64,000 nucleotides of DNA from Pseudochelatococcus lubricantis (GTDB lineage Bacteria > Pseudomonadota > Alphaproteobacteria > Rhizobiales > Beijerinckiaceae): positions 496,001 to 560,000 of the forward strand of contig NZ_JAASQI010000001.1 in NCBI RefSeq assembly GCF_011762225.1, given 5' to 3'. The position numbers were made by a program, and so were the translations under genes. Below, in pieces: positions 25,514 through 33,964 of the stretch (its first letter is position 1; each line of letters begins with the position of its first letter). Below the pieces are notes generated by a model, which was not told the origin of the DNA, ran no database searches, and saw only the letters and a program-made list of their open reading frames with translations.

Positions 25514-27172
25514 ATGTCGAAGGATCAGAACAATTCTCCGGAACCCGGCGCCTGGTCGCGCCGCTCGCTTCTTGCGGGCTCGACCGCGCTCGTTGCCGCG
25601 GCGGCGACGCTCGGGTCCAGATCGCGGGCCGCTGCCCAGTCCTCTCCGAACGCCGCTCCGGCGTCCGGCGCCGGCGGCAAGCCGCCGAACATCCTCGTCA
25701 TCTTCGGCGATGACATCGGCGTATCGCAGATCAGCGCCTACACCATGGGCCTGATGGGCTATCGCACGCCGAATATCGACCGCATCGCAGCCGAGGGTGC
25801 GATCTTCACCGATTCCTACGGCCAGCAGAGCTGTACTGCAGGGCGCGCCTCCTTCATCCTGGGGCAGGAGCCGTTCCGCACCGGCCTGCTCACCATCGGC
25901 ATGCCCGGCGATCCCCACGGCATCACCGACTGGATGCCGACCATCGCCGATGTCCTGAAGACCAGGGGCTATGCCACGGGCCAGTTCGGCAAGAACCATC
26001 TGGGCGACCAGGACCAGCACCTGCCGACCAATCACGGCTTCGATGAATTCTTCGGCAATCTGTACCATCTGAATGCCGAGGAGGAGCCGGAGGGCTATTT
26101 CTATCCGAAGGATCCCGAGTTCCGGAAGAAGTACGGCCCACGCGGCGTCATCCATTCCCATGCGGACGGGCGGATCGAGGATACCGGCCCTCTCAACAAG
26201 AAGCGCATGGAAACGGTGGATGAAGAGTTCCTCGCCGCCGCGAAAGACTTCATCGACCGGCAACACAAGGCCGAAAAGCCGTTCTTCGTGTGGTTCAATT
26301 CGACCCGCATGCATGTCTTCACCCACCTGAAGCCCGAGAGCGACGGCAAGACCGGCAAGGGCATCGAGGCGGACGGCATGGTGGAGCACGACGGACATAT
26401 CGGCCAGCTCCTCAAGCAACTGGACGACCTCGGCATCGCCGACAACACCATCGTCCTCTACACCACGGACAACGGCGCGGAACTGGCCCTGTGGCCGGAT
26501 GGCGCCATGACGCCGTTCCACGGCGAGAAGGGCACCACCTGGGAGGGGGGCATGCGCATTCCCATGCTGGTGCGCTGGCCCGGTGTGGTGAAGCCGGGTT
26601 CGCAGATCAACGACATCGTCACGCTCATGGACTGGATGCCCACCTTCGCGGCGGCGGCAGGCATTCTGGATTTGAAGGAGACATTGAAGACGGGTTTCAC
26701 CTCCGGCACGAAGACGTTCAAGGTCCATCTCGACGGCTACGATCTCACCTCCCTGCTGAAGGGAGAGGCCAAGACGCCACCTCGCGATGCGATGTATTAC
26801 TTCGATCAGGGCGGCAACCTGAATGCCATCCGCTGGAACGACTGGAAGCTGAGCTTCGCCATCGCCGGCGAGGGCAACATCGCGACTGCGACGCGAGAGA
26901 CCCCGGCCTGGGCGCTGATCACCAACCTGCGGATGGATCCCTATGAGCGCGGGATGAGGGAAGGCGGCGGCGCCACCGAGTTCCTGGCCCGGAACATGTG
27001 GCTGCTCGTTCCCATTCAGGGGAAGATCAAGGAGTTCTTCACCGATTTCGACAAGTTCCCCTATCAGGAAGGCAGCTCGCTGAACGCGGGCGGCATCAAC
27101 TACGGCATGTTGCGCCAGCAGGCAGCGTTGAAGCGCCTGCAGGATGTCGAACGGCTGACTCCGGCACGATAA
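25514..27172 (+). CDS. Tat-exported type I arylsulfatase
   Basis: A 552-residue alkaline-phosphatase-superfamily sulfatase. A twin-arginine signal (SRRSLLAGSTALVAAAATLG, residues 15-34) indicates folded export after cytosolic maturation. Metal-binding FGDDIG follows near residue 64. The maturation site is C107-T-A-G-R111, a CxAxR variant of the usual CxPxR, then ILGQEPFRTG. Metal ligands are also expected in YTTDNGAEL. The start 25514 has AAGGA seven bases upstream. Pairing with the upstream FGE supports activation to formylglycine. The sulfate ester substrate is unknown. Confidence 0.9.
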   Translation: MSKDQNNSPEPGAWSRRSLLAGSTALVAAAATLGSRSRAAAQSSPNAAPASGAGGKPPNILVIFGDDIGVSQISAYTMGLMGYRTPNIDRIAAEGAIFTDSYGQQSCTAGRASFILGQEPFRTGLLTIGMPGDPHGITDWMPTIADVLKTRGYATGQFGKNHLGDQDQHLPTNHGFDEFFGNLYHLNAEEEPEGYFYPKDPEFRKKYGPRGVIHSHADGRIEDTGPLNKKRMETVDEEFLAAAKDFIDRQHKAEKPFFVWFNSTRMHVFTHLKPESDGKTGKGIEADGMVEHDGHIGQLLKQLDDLGIADNTIVLYTTDNGAELALWPDGAMTPFHGEKGTTWEGGMRIPMLVRWPGVVKPGSQINDIVTLMDWMPTFAAAAGILDLKETLKTGFTSGTKTFKVHLDGYDLTSLLKGEAKTPPRDAMYYFDQGGNLNAIRWNDWKLSFAIAGEGNIATATRETPAWALITNLRMDPYERGMREGGGATEFLARNMWLLVPIQGKIKEFFTDFDKFPYQEGSSLNAGGINYGMLRQQAALKRLQDVERLTPAR

Positions 27173-27188
27173 GTCGCGCGTTGGACAA

Positions 27189-27218
27189 GGAAGAGGGGCC
27201 TTCCGGGGCTCCTCTTCC
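27189..27218 (+). terminator. Stem-loop after the sulfatase gene, probable terminator
   Basis: GGAAGAGGGGCC (27189-27200) pairs with GGGGCTCCTCTTCC (27205-27218) through a bulged stem about 17 bases past the sulfatase stop. No clear U-run follows, so termination is inferred from position and stem strength. Confidence 0.5.
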
Positions 27219-27649
27219 TCCGCCGGATCCCGCTCACCGCGATTCATATCGATGGCGTATCGGCCTGCTTTGCTGCCCCCCTCGGCCGCGTTCACGCAAT
27301 ATCCAGGCTGCCTCCCCCGCGCTGGCGGGCTGCCTGTTCGGATGTCGCATTCCCGACGCCGTTTCCGTCGCGGTTTCCATGTCGCGCCGACATCCGTGAC
27401 ATATTCCCCATGCATAACGACATATGAAGCGTCATTTGTGCAACATCAGGCAAGAATGGTTCGAATTGCGACATATTTGCGGAAAGTGGTATTGTCTTGT
27501 CGCGCGTTATGAAACAGGTTGCGGACATGGATCGTGTTTGCCCAGTCCGAAGCCGGATATGGCGGCGGGATCGGATACGTTCCGGCGAGCCTCGGCTTGC
27601 GGTTTTTGGCTTCCATATGAAGCCGCAAGATATGACATTTGGGAGATTG
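27219..27649. promoter_or_regulatory. Porin promoter and 5' leader region
   Basis: About 430 bases with no convincing gene. The stretch after 27400 is AT-richer and presumably holds the porin promoter and leader. Overlapping short frames look like chance. I could not define a single promoter with confidence. Confidence 0.4.
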
Positions 27650-28945
27650 ATGATTATGAAGATCGCAAAAGGCCTTCTTCTTTGTTCCGCAGCCGGACTC
27701 TTTGCTTTCTCGGGTGCGCAGGCTGCCGATCTGCCTGCAACCAAGGCTGCGCCCGTGGAATATGTTCGTGTTTGCTCCACATACGGGGCTGGCTTCTGGT
27801 ACGTTCCCGGCACGGATAGCTGCATCCAGCTGTCCGGCCGCATGCGCGCCGATTATGTCTATGTCGAACCGAAGAACGGCCGGACTGACGCCTATGGCGT
27901 GGGCAACGGCCGCTACAAGGATGCCACCGGCATCAAGGCCCGCGCCCGTCTGAACGTCGATGTCCGCACGCCGACCGACTTCGGCACGCTGCGCGCCTAT
28001 CTGCGCTTCCAGATCGACAAGAACACCGGCAACCAGGGCACCGGCAGCGGCGCGCTGGTCGACAAGGCCTATATCCAGTGGGCCGGCATCACCGCCGGTC
28101 AGGCACAGTCGTTCTTCGACTTCTACGCCGATGACCTGAACTGGGGCAGCTTCGGCGGCAATGCCGGTTCGGATGCCTCCACCAACCTGCTGGCCTACAC
28201 CGCCACGTTCGGTTCGGGCTTCTCGGCCACCATCTCGCTCGAAGACCGCGGCAACCGCCAGATCAATGCGAACTATTACGATGTTGCCGGCCAGCGCTTG
28301 CCGGACGTCGTCGCCAATCTGCGCGTCGATCAGGACTGGGGCTCCGCCCAGCTGTCGGGCGCCCTGCACCAGCTCAACTCCGGCACGATCTATAATCCGT
28401 GGGGCGGCAGCTGGGGTACGCGCGTCGACACGGCCTACGGCTGGGCCGTTCAGGGCGGCGTGAAGTTCAAGCTCCCGCAGCTCGGCGCGGGCGACGTACT
28501 GTGGCTGCAGGCCGCTTACGCGGACGGTGCCCTCAGCTACCTCGGCATCACCGGTAACAATACGACGGGCAAGGTCGTCAACACCATTGCGGACGGCTAT
28601 ATCGTCAACGGCGATATCAAGACCACCGCCGGCTGGAACATCACCGCCGCGGGTGTTCACTACTGGACGCCGTCCGTGCGTTCGACCCTCTGGGGCTCCT
28701 ACACGAACGTGTCCTACGACTCGCCGGTCAAGCTCGATAACGCGCTGTTCCGCGACTTCAATGTCTGGCAGGTCGGCTCGGCCCTCATCTGGTCGCCGGT
28801 GTCCAAGTTCGACATCGGTGTCGAGGTCCTCTACGGCCGTCTGGAGCGCAACCGCTTCGACGTCGTGGACTACAACGCGCCGATCTACGTGAAGCGTTCG
28901 GAAGACTCGATCCAGACCCGCCTGCGCCTGCAGCGCGACTTCTGA
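27650..28945 (+). CDS. Outer-membrane porin (alphaproteobacterial Omp2b/porin_2 family)
   Basis: A 431-residue beta-barrel porin. The signal peptide (MKIAKGLLLCSAAGLFAFSG, then AQA) is cleaved before ADLPATKAAP. Next come EYVRVCSTYGAGFWYVPGTDSCIQLSGRMR with the two family cysteines and alternating beta strands ending in the aromatic RLRLQRDF, the BAM recognition end. ATG 27650 or 27656 are both usable with the GGGAG at 27641-27645. Its codon use is strongly C-ending, as expected for a highly expressed gene. Confidence 0.93.
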   Translation: MIMKIAKGLLLCSAAGLFAFSGAQAADLPATKAAPVEYVRVCSTYGAGFWYVPGTDSCIQLSGRMRADYVYVEPKNGRTDAYGVGNGRYKDATGIKARARLNVDVRTPTDFGTLRAYLRFQIDKNTGNQGTGSGALVDKAYIQWAGITAGQAQSFFDFYADDLNWGSFGGNAGSDASTNLLAYTATFGSGFSATISLEDRGNRQINANYYDVAGQRLPDVVANLRVDQDWGSAQLSGALHQLNSGTIYNPWGGSWGTRVDTAYGWAVQGGVKFKLPQLGAGDVLWLQAAYADGALSYLGITGNNTTGKVVNTIADGYIVNGDIKTTAGWNITAAGVHYWTPSVRSTLWGSYTNVSYDSPVKLDNALFRDFNVWQVGSALIWSPVSKFDIGVEVLYGRLERNRFDVVDYNAPIYVKRSEDSIQTRLRLQRDF

Positions 28946-29039
28946 TTGCGGTTGCGCCGGCCGCCTCGTGCTGCCGGCGCTGCGGCAGGATGGGACAGGG
29001 CCTTGCGAAGATGCAGGGCATGACGACGCGGGGCATGAA

Positions 29040-29081
29040 AAAGCGAAAGCCCGCCGGTCCGCACCGGCGGGCTTTCGCTTT
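29040..29081. terminator. Strong bidirectional intrinsic terminator
   Basis: AAAGCGAAAGCCCGCCGGT (29040-29058) pairs perfectly over 19 bp with 29063-29081; loop CCGC. The stem ends in A/T runs on both sides, so it can serve the plus-strand porin and the minus-strand cyclic-nucleotide-binding gene that ends at 29093. Confidence 0.9.
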
Positions 29082-29092
29082 GTGCCGATGCC

Positions 29093-29563
29093 TCAATCGT
29101 GCGACGGGGAGGCACCGTCCGCCGGCGCCGTTTCGGCAAGGCGAATCGTGGTGCGCTCCAGCCGGTGGGCGAGTTCGCGCATGACGGCGATGGAAATTTG
29201 CGGGAACTGGTTGAGCAGTTCCAGAAACACCTGCTTGTCGATGCGCAGCACCAGCAGGTCCGTCGCGGCGCGCACTGTCGCGGTACGCGGCGTATCCGCC
29301 AGCACGCCCATCTCGCCGACGATGTCATGGGCGCCGAACTCGGCCACCTTGAACGCACCCGCGGGCGTGTCCAGCAGCGCATCGGCGCGGCCGTCGAGAA
29401 TGACGTAGGCGGCGTCCGACGTGTCGCCCCGGTTGAACAGGATCTGGCCACCCGGAAAGCTCACGCGCTCGCTGGTGAAGGCGAGGAGCTTGAGGCGTCC
29501 CTTGTCGAGGCCCCGGAACATGGGAACCCGCCGCAGCACCTGCACTTCCGTTTCAAGAGTCAT
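29093..29563 (-). CDS. Cyclic-nucleotide-binding-domain protein without DNA-binding domain
   Basis: A 156-residue protein consisting almost wholly of one cNMP-binding fold: VPMFRGLDKGRLKLLAFTSE, FPGGQILFNRGDTSDAAYVILDG and a phosphate-binding-cassette region FGAHDIVGEMGVLADTPRTATVRA. It lacks the C-terminal HTH of Crp/Fnr proteins. ATG 29563 has GGAGG seven bases upstream. It lies 124 bases downstream of the minus-strand ABC-exporter-like gene and may regulate it at protein level; that is inference. Confidence 0.85.
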   Translation of the reverse strand: MTLETEVQVLRRVPMFRGLDKGRLKLLAFTSERVSFPGGQILFNRGDTSDAAYVILDGRADALLDTPAGAFKVAEFGAHDIVGEMGVLADTPRTATVRAATDLLVLRIDKQVFLELLNQFPQISIAVMRELAHRLERTTIRLAETAPADGASPSHD

Positions 29564-29687
29564 GGTCCGCCCTCCGGTGACCGTTCCCCGCCACGCCCGA
29601 TCCATCCGCCCGCGACAATGCCGGAACGATAAGGCGGTCGGGCGAACAAATAAAGCGTCCGAATCGGACGCGCCCTCCCGGCCGCCT

Positions 29688-32405
29688 TCAGGTCAGTGCC
29701 GATTGCCGGCGCGGCGGCGCCCCCGCCGCATCCTCCCGCTGCGAGAACGAGCCCTCGTCGTTGAAGGTGATCACGGTGTCGAACCCGCTGAGGCCGGTTT
29801 CGTCCCGGCCGATCATGACGAGGCAGCGGTCGCTGAACAGGGTGTGCAGGCATTCGAGAATGGCGTCGGCATCCGTATCGGAAAAGGCGGACAGCGCGCC
29901 GTCGATGACGAGGATATCGGGTTTCTTGACGATGCAGCGCACGAGATCGGCGCCCCCCCGCTGGCGGGCGGTGAGCATGCGGCCGCCCGGCCCGACCTCG
30001 AAATCGAGGCCGACGGCGCTGATCGCCGGCCGCAGTTCGAGATCGTTGACGACATCGACGACCACCTTCGTGACCCGCGCCCGCGCGTTGGCGATGCGCA
30101 GGTCGACGCGGCCGAAGAGCAGGTTGTCCCGCAACATCGCATTGTGACAAAGCTTGTCGGGGTCGTAGGGCTCAAGATTCCACTGGCCGTCCGTGCGCGC
30201 TATCTCGTCGCGCACGTGCCGCCGCGCTTTCAGGATGCGCGCGCGCAGGGCGTCGTCCAGCAGGCTGAGACGGTGTCGCGGCTCGATATAATCGAAGGAG
30301 GGGGCCAGCAACCGCTCGCGGTCGTCCGGGCCCAGGCCGCGCAGGCCCTGCTGCGACCAGCGGGAGAGCGCGCGCTCGTAGTCGTCCATTTCGTTCGATG
30401 CCAGGAACGAGAACTGCGTCACCAGGGGATGATCCGGAGGCAGGTCGGCGAAGATCTCCATCATGGTCGAGGCGATTCGCGCGCCTATGCCGACGAGGTC
30501 GCCGGTCAGCCCCTCCGCGTCCAGCACGCGCAGCAGCAGCGGATTGCGCGCCCGCCCGCGCCCGTTGAACAGCGGATCGCGCGAGGCGCCGAACAGCAGG
30601 TTCTCGCCGATGCTGGCGAGGTTCGCATAGCGGCTTTCGTCGAAGGTCTCGATCAGTTCGCTCATGTCGCACTGGGCGAGCCGCGCGCGCAGGTGGTTGC
30701 GCGCCTCGACAATCTTGTCCGCGAGCGCGGGATAGCGCGCGGTGTCGACCCAGCCGTTGATGCCGAAGTTGAAGACGTCGTCGCCCATGCCCACGAGCGC
30801 GAGATTTTCCAGCAGCATGTCGTCGATTTCCTTGTCCGAGAGCATGCCGATGGTGGCGTGGTCGAGCCAGTCGTCGTCGGGGCTGTCCAGCGGGTTGCCG
30901 GTGCGCAGCGCCTCCCTGATGCGGATGTATTCGGCCGCGTCGGCGGTGTCCGGCAGGCGGGAATCGGCCGGGGTCACCTTGTGTTGCAGGCCGTAGAGCA
31001 GGTTGTGGCGCAGGCTGCCGGGGAAGAGACGCGGCTGCGCGCCCGCGCAGGCGATGCGGCGGCCGGTGACCTCCTCCGGCAGGCGCAGGAAGTCCTGCCC
31101 GGCGATGGTGACGGTGCCGGCGGCGGGGATGATGCGGCGCGCCAGCACATCGGCGATGGCGTGTGGCGCCGGACTTGGGTTGCCGACGAGCGCGACGCTC
31201 GCCGGATATTCCCAGGAGACGGAAATGTCGTCGACAAGCGTAGCGCCGTTACTGTCCAGCACGCGCAGCTTCTCGATGCTGACGGGGCCTGCGAGCCGCG
31301 TCGTGTTGATGCCGGCGGAAATGCCGGGCTCCTCCGGCAGCAGATGCTCCGGCACGAACTGCTGGATGATCTGGTCGTACTTGATCTGCACGTCGAGGCG
31401 CTGCTGGTCCCAGTCGATCAGCTCCTTGAGGGGAGGGGGCAGGTCGCGGTAGGCGGCGATGACGGCGACGAGCTGGCCGATATCGAGGCGGCCGGTGAGC
31501 GCGAAATAGCCGCCGACGGAATAGAAGAAAAACGGCGTGAGCTGCGACAGGAAATTGTTCAGGAACTTGACCATGAACTTCCACTTGAAGATGCGGAAGC
31601 GCAGGTCGAACAGCCGGTAGAGGCGCTCGCCGATCTCGGCCTTTTCCCAGCGGCCGGTGCCGTGGGCGTGGACGGCGTCCATGCCTTCCACCACCTCGCC
31701 GATTCTCCCCGCCAGCAGCCGGGAGGCGAGCTGGCGCTCCTTGCCGAGCCGCAACTGGATGCGGCGAAGGCGCGGGATGACGGTGAACTGGATGCCGACG
31801 ATGAAGAGCACGACGAGACCGAGCTGCACACTCTGCATCATGATGAAGGTCATCGCCGTCGCCGCCTGACTCGCGAGCAGCAGCGGCTGCACGAAGGCAT
31901 CGCCGATGAAGCCGCCGATGGGCTCGACCTCGTCCTTGATGATGGTCGCGGTTTCCGAGGGCCGCACGGCCCGCAGCGTATCCGGCGTGAAGCGCACGAC
32001 GGTGGAGAAGAGATCGAAGCGAAGCCGCCGCAGCATGCGTTCGCCCAGCGCGCCCTTGGCGATGTTGATCCAGTACTTGAAGGCGCCGTTGATGCAGACG
32101 AAGGCGAGGAAGAGGAAGGAGAGCCCCAGCAGAAGGCCGATCTGGTTGACGGAGATGCCGGGAAAGAGCGTCACCGTGCCGCCGCCGAGAAAGGCGGGCA
32201 GGTCGAAGCCGAGGTCGAGAAACGTGGTGTGCGTGACGCCGTCGCGGAACGCCTGCCCCACGATGGCGTCGTTGACGATCTGCTTCGGCAGGTCGAGCGA
32301 CAGGAAATAGAACGGCAGCGACGCGATGACGACGATGAATATCGCGATCTGGTCGCGCTTCGAATACCGCCATATGTATCGGAACAACGACCTGTCCAAG
32401 AGCAT
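29688..32405 (-). CDS. Degenerate ABC-exporter-like membrane protein (905 aa)
   Basis: The N-terminus (residues 1-350) is a six-helix ABC-exporter domain (RYIWRYSKRDQIAIFIVVIA; MLRRLRFDLFSTVVRF). The following ATPase part is heavily altered. The Walker A loop reads GNPSPAPHA (408-416) with no Lys, the signature is LTARQRGG (811-818), Walker B is ILVIDG (831-836) with the catalytic Glu replaced by Gly, and the switch His is absent (MIGRD, 864-868). About 340 extra residues separate the two halves of the fold. The motif N-L-L-Y/F-G occurs three times (468-472, 602-606, 761-765). It is probably a membrane platform or regulated exporter rather than a standard pump. It is divergent from a glycosyltransferase operon. 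Confidence 0.8.
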   Translation of the reverse strand: MLLDRSLFRYIWRYSKRDQIAIFIVVIASLPFYFLSLDLPKQIVNDAIVGQAFRDGVTHTTFLDLGFDLPAFLGGGTVTLFPGISVNQIGLLLGLSFLFLAFVCINGAFKYWINIAKGALGERMLRRLRFDLFSTVVRFTPDTLRAVRPSETATIIKDEVEPIGGFIGDAFVQPLLLASQAATAMTFIMMQSVQLGLVVLFIVGIQFTVIPRLRRIQLRLGKERQLASRLLAGRIGEVVEGMDAVHAHGTGRWEKAEIGERLYRLFDLRFRIFKWKFMVKFLNNFLSQLTPFFFYSVGGYFALTGRLDIGQLVAVIAAYRDLPPPLKELIDWDQQRLDVQIKYDQIIQQFVPEHLLPEEPGISAGINTTRLAGPVSIEKLRVLDSNGATLVDDISVSWEYPASVALVGNPSPAPHAIADVLARRIIPAAGTVTIAGQDFLRLPEEVTGRRIACAGAQPRLFPGSLRHNLLYGLQHKVTPADSRLPDTADAAEYIRIREALRTGNPLDSPDDDWLDHATIGMLSDKEIDDMLLENLALVGMGDDVFNFGINGWVDTARYPALADKIVEARNHLRARLAQCDMSELIETFDESRYANLASIGENLLFGASRDPLFNGRGRARNPLLLRVLDAEGLTGDLVGIGARIASTMMEIFADLPPDHPLVTQFSFLASNEMDDYERALSRWSQQGLRGLGPDDRERLLAPSFDYIEPRHRLSLLDDALRARILKARRHVRDEIARTDGQWNLEPYDPDKLCHNAMLRDNLLFGRVDLRIANARARVTKVVVDVVNDLELRPAISAVGLDFEVGPGGRMLTARQRGGADLVRCIVKKPDILVIDGALSAFSDTDADAILECLHTLFSDRCLVMIGRDETGLSGFDTVITFNDEGSFSQREDAAGAPPRRQSALT

Positions 32406-32680
32406 TTCCCCGCGACGTTGCCATCCCGCGATGTCCCGCGCCGACAGCAGTATGCGACCTGCGGCGTGTGGCGCAAGGGCTCCGGCTGCGCTTGCGGGCG
32501 AATGGCGCCGCTGTGGACAAGCTGCGCGGAACGCCCGATAAGCTGTGTGCCGGCGGTCCGATTTTCTTGCGCCGGCGCGACATTCGGGCGATTGCCTGCC
32601 GGCGGGATTCCGTTCATGCTGGTACCCTGTCCGTTCAGGGCGCGAGCTATTGTCATCATGGTTACGGGAGGCTGTCCGTG
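32406..32680. promoter_or_regulatory. Divergent promoter region, ABC-like gene / glycosyltransferase operon
   Basis: A 275-base gap between divergent starts. The plus-strand glycosyltransferase frame stays open through it, but no family similarity begins before 32681. The region should contain both promoters; I see no convincing operator. Confidence 0.4.
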
Positions 32681-33964
32681 ATGGCAGCGGTCAATGATAT
32701 GGTGTCGGGGCCGGGACGGTCCAATGGCGTAGGCGCCGGGGAAGCATGGCCATTGGCCGACCGGGTCATGATTTACAGCCACGACACGTTCGGCCTCGGC
32801 CACCTGCGCCGCGCGTGCGCGATCGCCAACGCCATCGTGGCGCATAACCCGGCGGTATCGGTGCTGATCGTCTCCGGCTCGCCGGTGATCGGCAACTATG
32901 AGTTCGATCCGGGCGTCGATTATGTGCGCATCCCCGGCGTGGTGAAGCAGCCGGACGGAGGCTACCGCAGCCTCAATCTCAACATGAGCATCGATGAGGC
33001 GGTCGCGTTGCGCGCCGCCATCATCGCGCGCACGGCGGAATCCTTCCGCCCGGGCCTGTTCATCGTCGACAAGGAGCCGACCGGCTTTCGCGGCGAGGTG
33101 ATGCCGGCGCTGGAGCTGCTGCGCGCGCGCGGCGCGAGGCTCGTGCTGGGTATCCGCGACATTCTCGACGAGCCGGCGCTGCTGGTGCCGGAATGGACGC
33201 GCAAGGGCGCGACCGAGGCGCTCGCCGCCTGTTACGACGAGATCTGGATTTATGGCCTGCCGCAGATCCACGAGCCGCTGGAGGCGCTGGGCCTGTCGGA
33301 GGAGGTCAGGCGGCGAATCATCTACACCGGCTACCTGCGCCGTGAAGTGCCGCGCGAATCGCGGCTCGCGCGCTATCCCGAACTCACGCACGACCGCTTC
33401 GTGCTGGTGACGACGGGCGGCGGCGGCGACGGCGAGGACGTGATCGACTGGGTGATCTCCGCCTATGAAACGCAGGATGCGCCGGACATCCCCGCGCTGA
33501 TCGTGTTCGGGCCGTTTCTCAACCGGGAGCGGCGCGACGGCTTCATGGCGCGCATCGCCCGCATTCCGCAGCTCGACGCGCTCGGCTTCGACGCCAAGCT
33601 GGAGGTGCTGATGGACCGCGCCGCAGGCGTCGTGGCCATGGGCGGCTACAACACGTTCTGCGAACTGCTGTCTTTCGACAAGCGCGCGCTCATCGTGCCG
33701 CGCACGCGCCCGCGGCTGGAGCAGTACATCCGCGCCGTGCAGGCCGAGAAGCTCGGGCTGGCGCGCATGCTCTGCGAGGATGGCAGCGGGCGCGATCCGG
33801 CGCGCATGGCGTCGGCGATCAGGATGCTGCAGCAGCAGCCGCGCCCCTCCGACGTCGTGGTGCCGGGACTGCTCGACGGGCTGGAGGTCATCAAGACACG
33901 GCTTGCATCCTTCCTCAAGGAGGCGCACCATCTGCAATCCGTACCCACTCAGGCGGCTGAATGA
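32681..33964 (+). CDS. Glycosyltransferase (MurG/GT28-like, two-Rossmann fold)
   Basis: A 427-residue protein: VMIYSHDTFGLGHLRRACAIANAIV at the N-terminus (glycine-rich acceptor loop), LVTTGGGGDGEDVIDWV between domains, and VAMGGYNTFCELLSFDKRALIVPR in the donor site, resembling MurG's GxxTxxE region. GGGAGG precedes ATG 32681. First gene of a four-gene operon coupled by ATGA and GTGA overlaps. The sugar and acceptor are unknown. Confidence 0.82.
   Translation: MAAVNDMVSGPGRSNGVGAGEAWPLADRVMIYSHDTFGLGHLRRACAIANAIVAHNPAVSVLIVSGSPVIGNYEFDPGVDYVRIPGVVKQPDGGYRSLNLNMSIDEAVALRAAIIARTAESFRPGLFIVDKEPTGFRGEVMPALELLRARGARLVLGIRDILDEPALLVPEWTRKGATEALAACYDEIWIYGLPQIHEPLEALGLSEEVRRRIIYTGYLRREVPRESRLARYPELTHDRFVLVTTGGGGDGEDVIDWVISAYETQDAPDIPALIVFGPFLNRERRDGFMARIARIPQLDALGFDAKLEVLMDRAAGVVAMGGYNTFCELLSFDKRALIVPRTRPRLEQYIRAVQAEKLGLARMLCEDGSGRDPARMASAIRMLQQQPRPSDVVVPGLLDGLEVIKTRLASFLKEAHHLQSVPTQAAE

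Noticed and set aside
29093-29563. Crp/Fnr transcription factor
   Set aside because: The protein ends soon after the nucleotide-binding fold and has no helix-turn-helix.
29421-32681. Plus-strand open frame of more than 1,000 codons opposite the ABC-exporter-like gene
   Set aside because: It is the antisense shadow of a high-GC gene. Its translation is Asp/Glu/Arg/Gly-rich with no domain, while the minus strand encodes a recognisable exporter fold.
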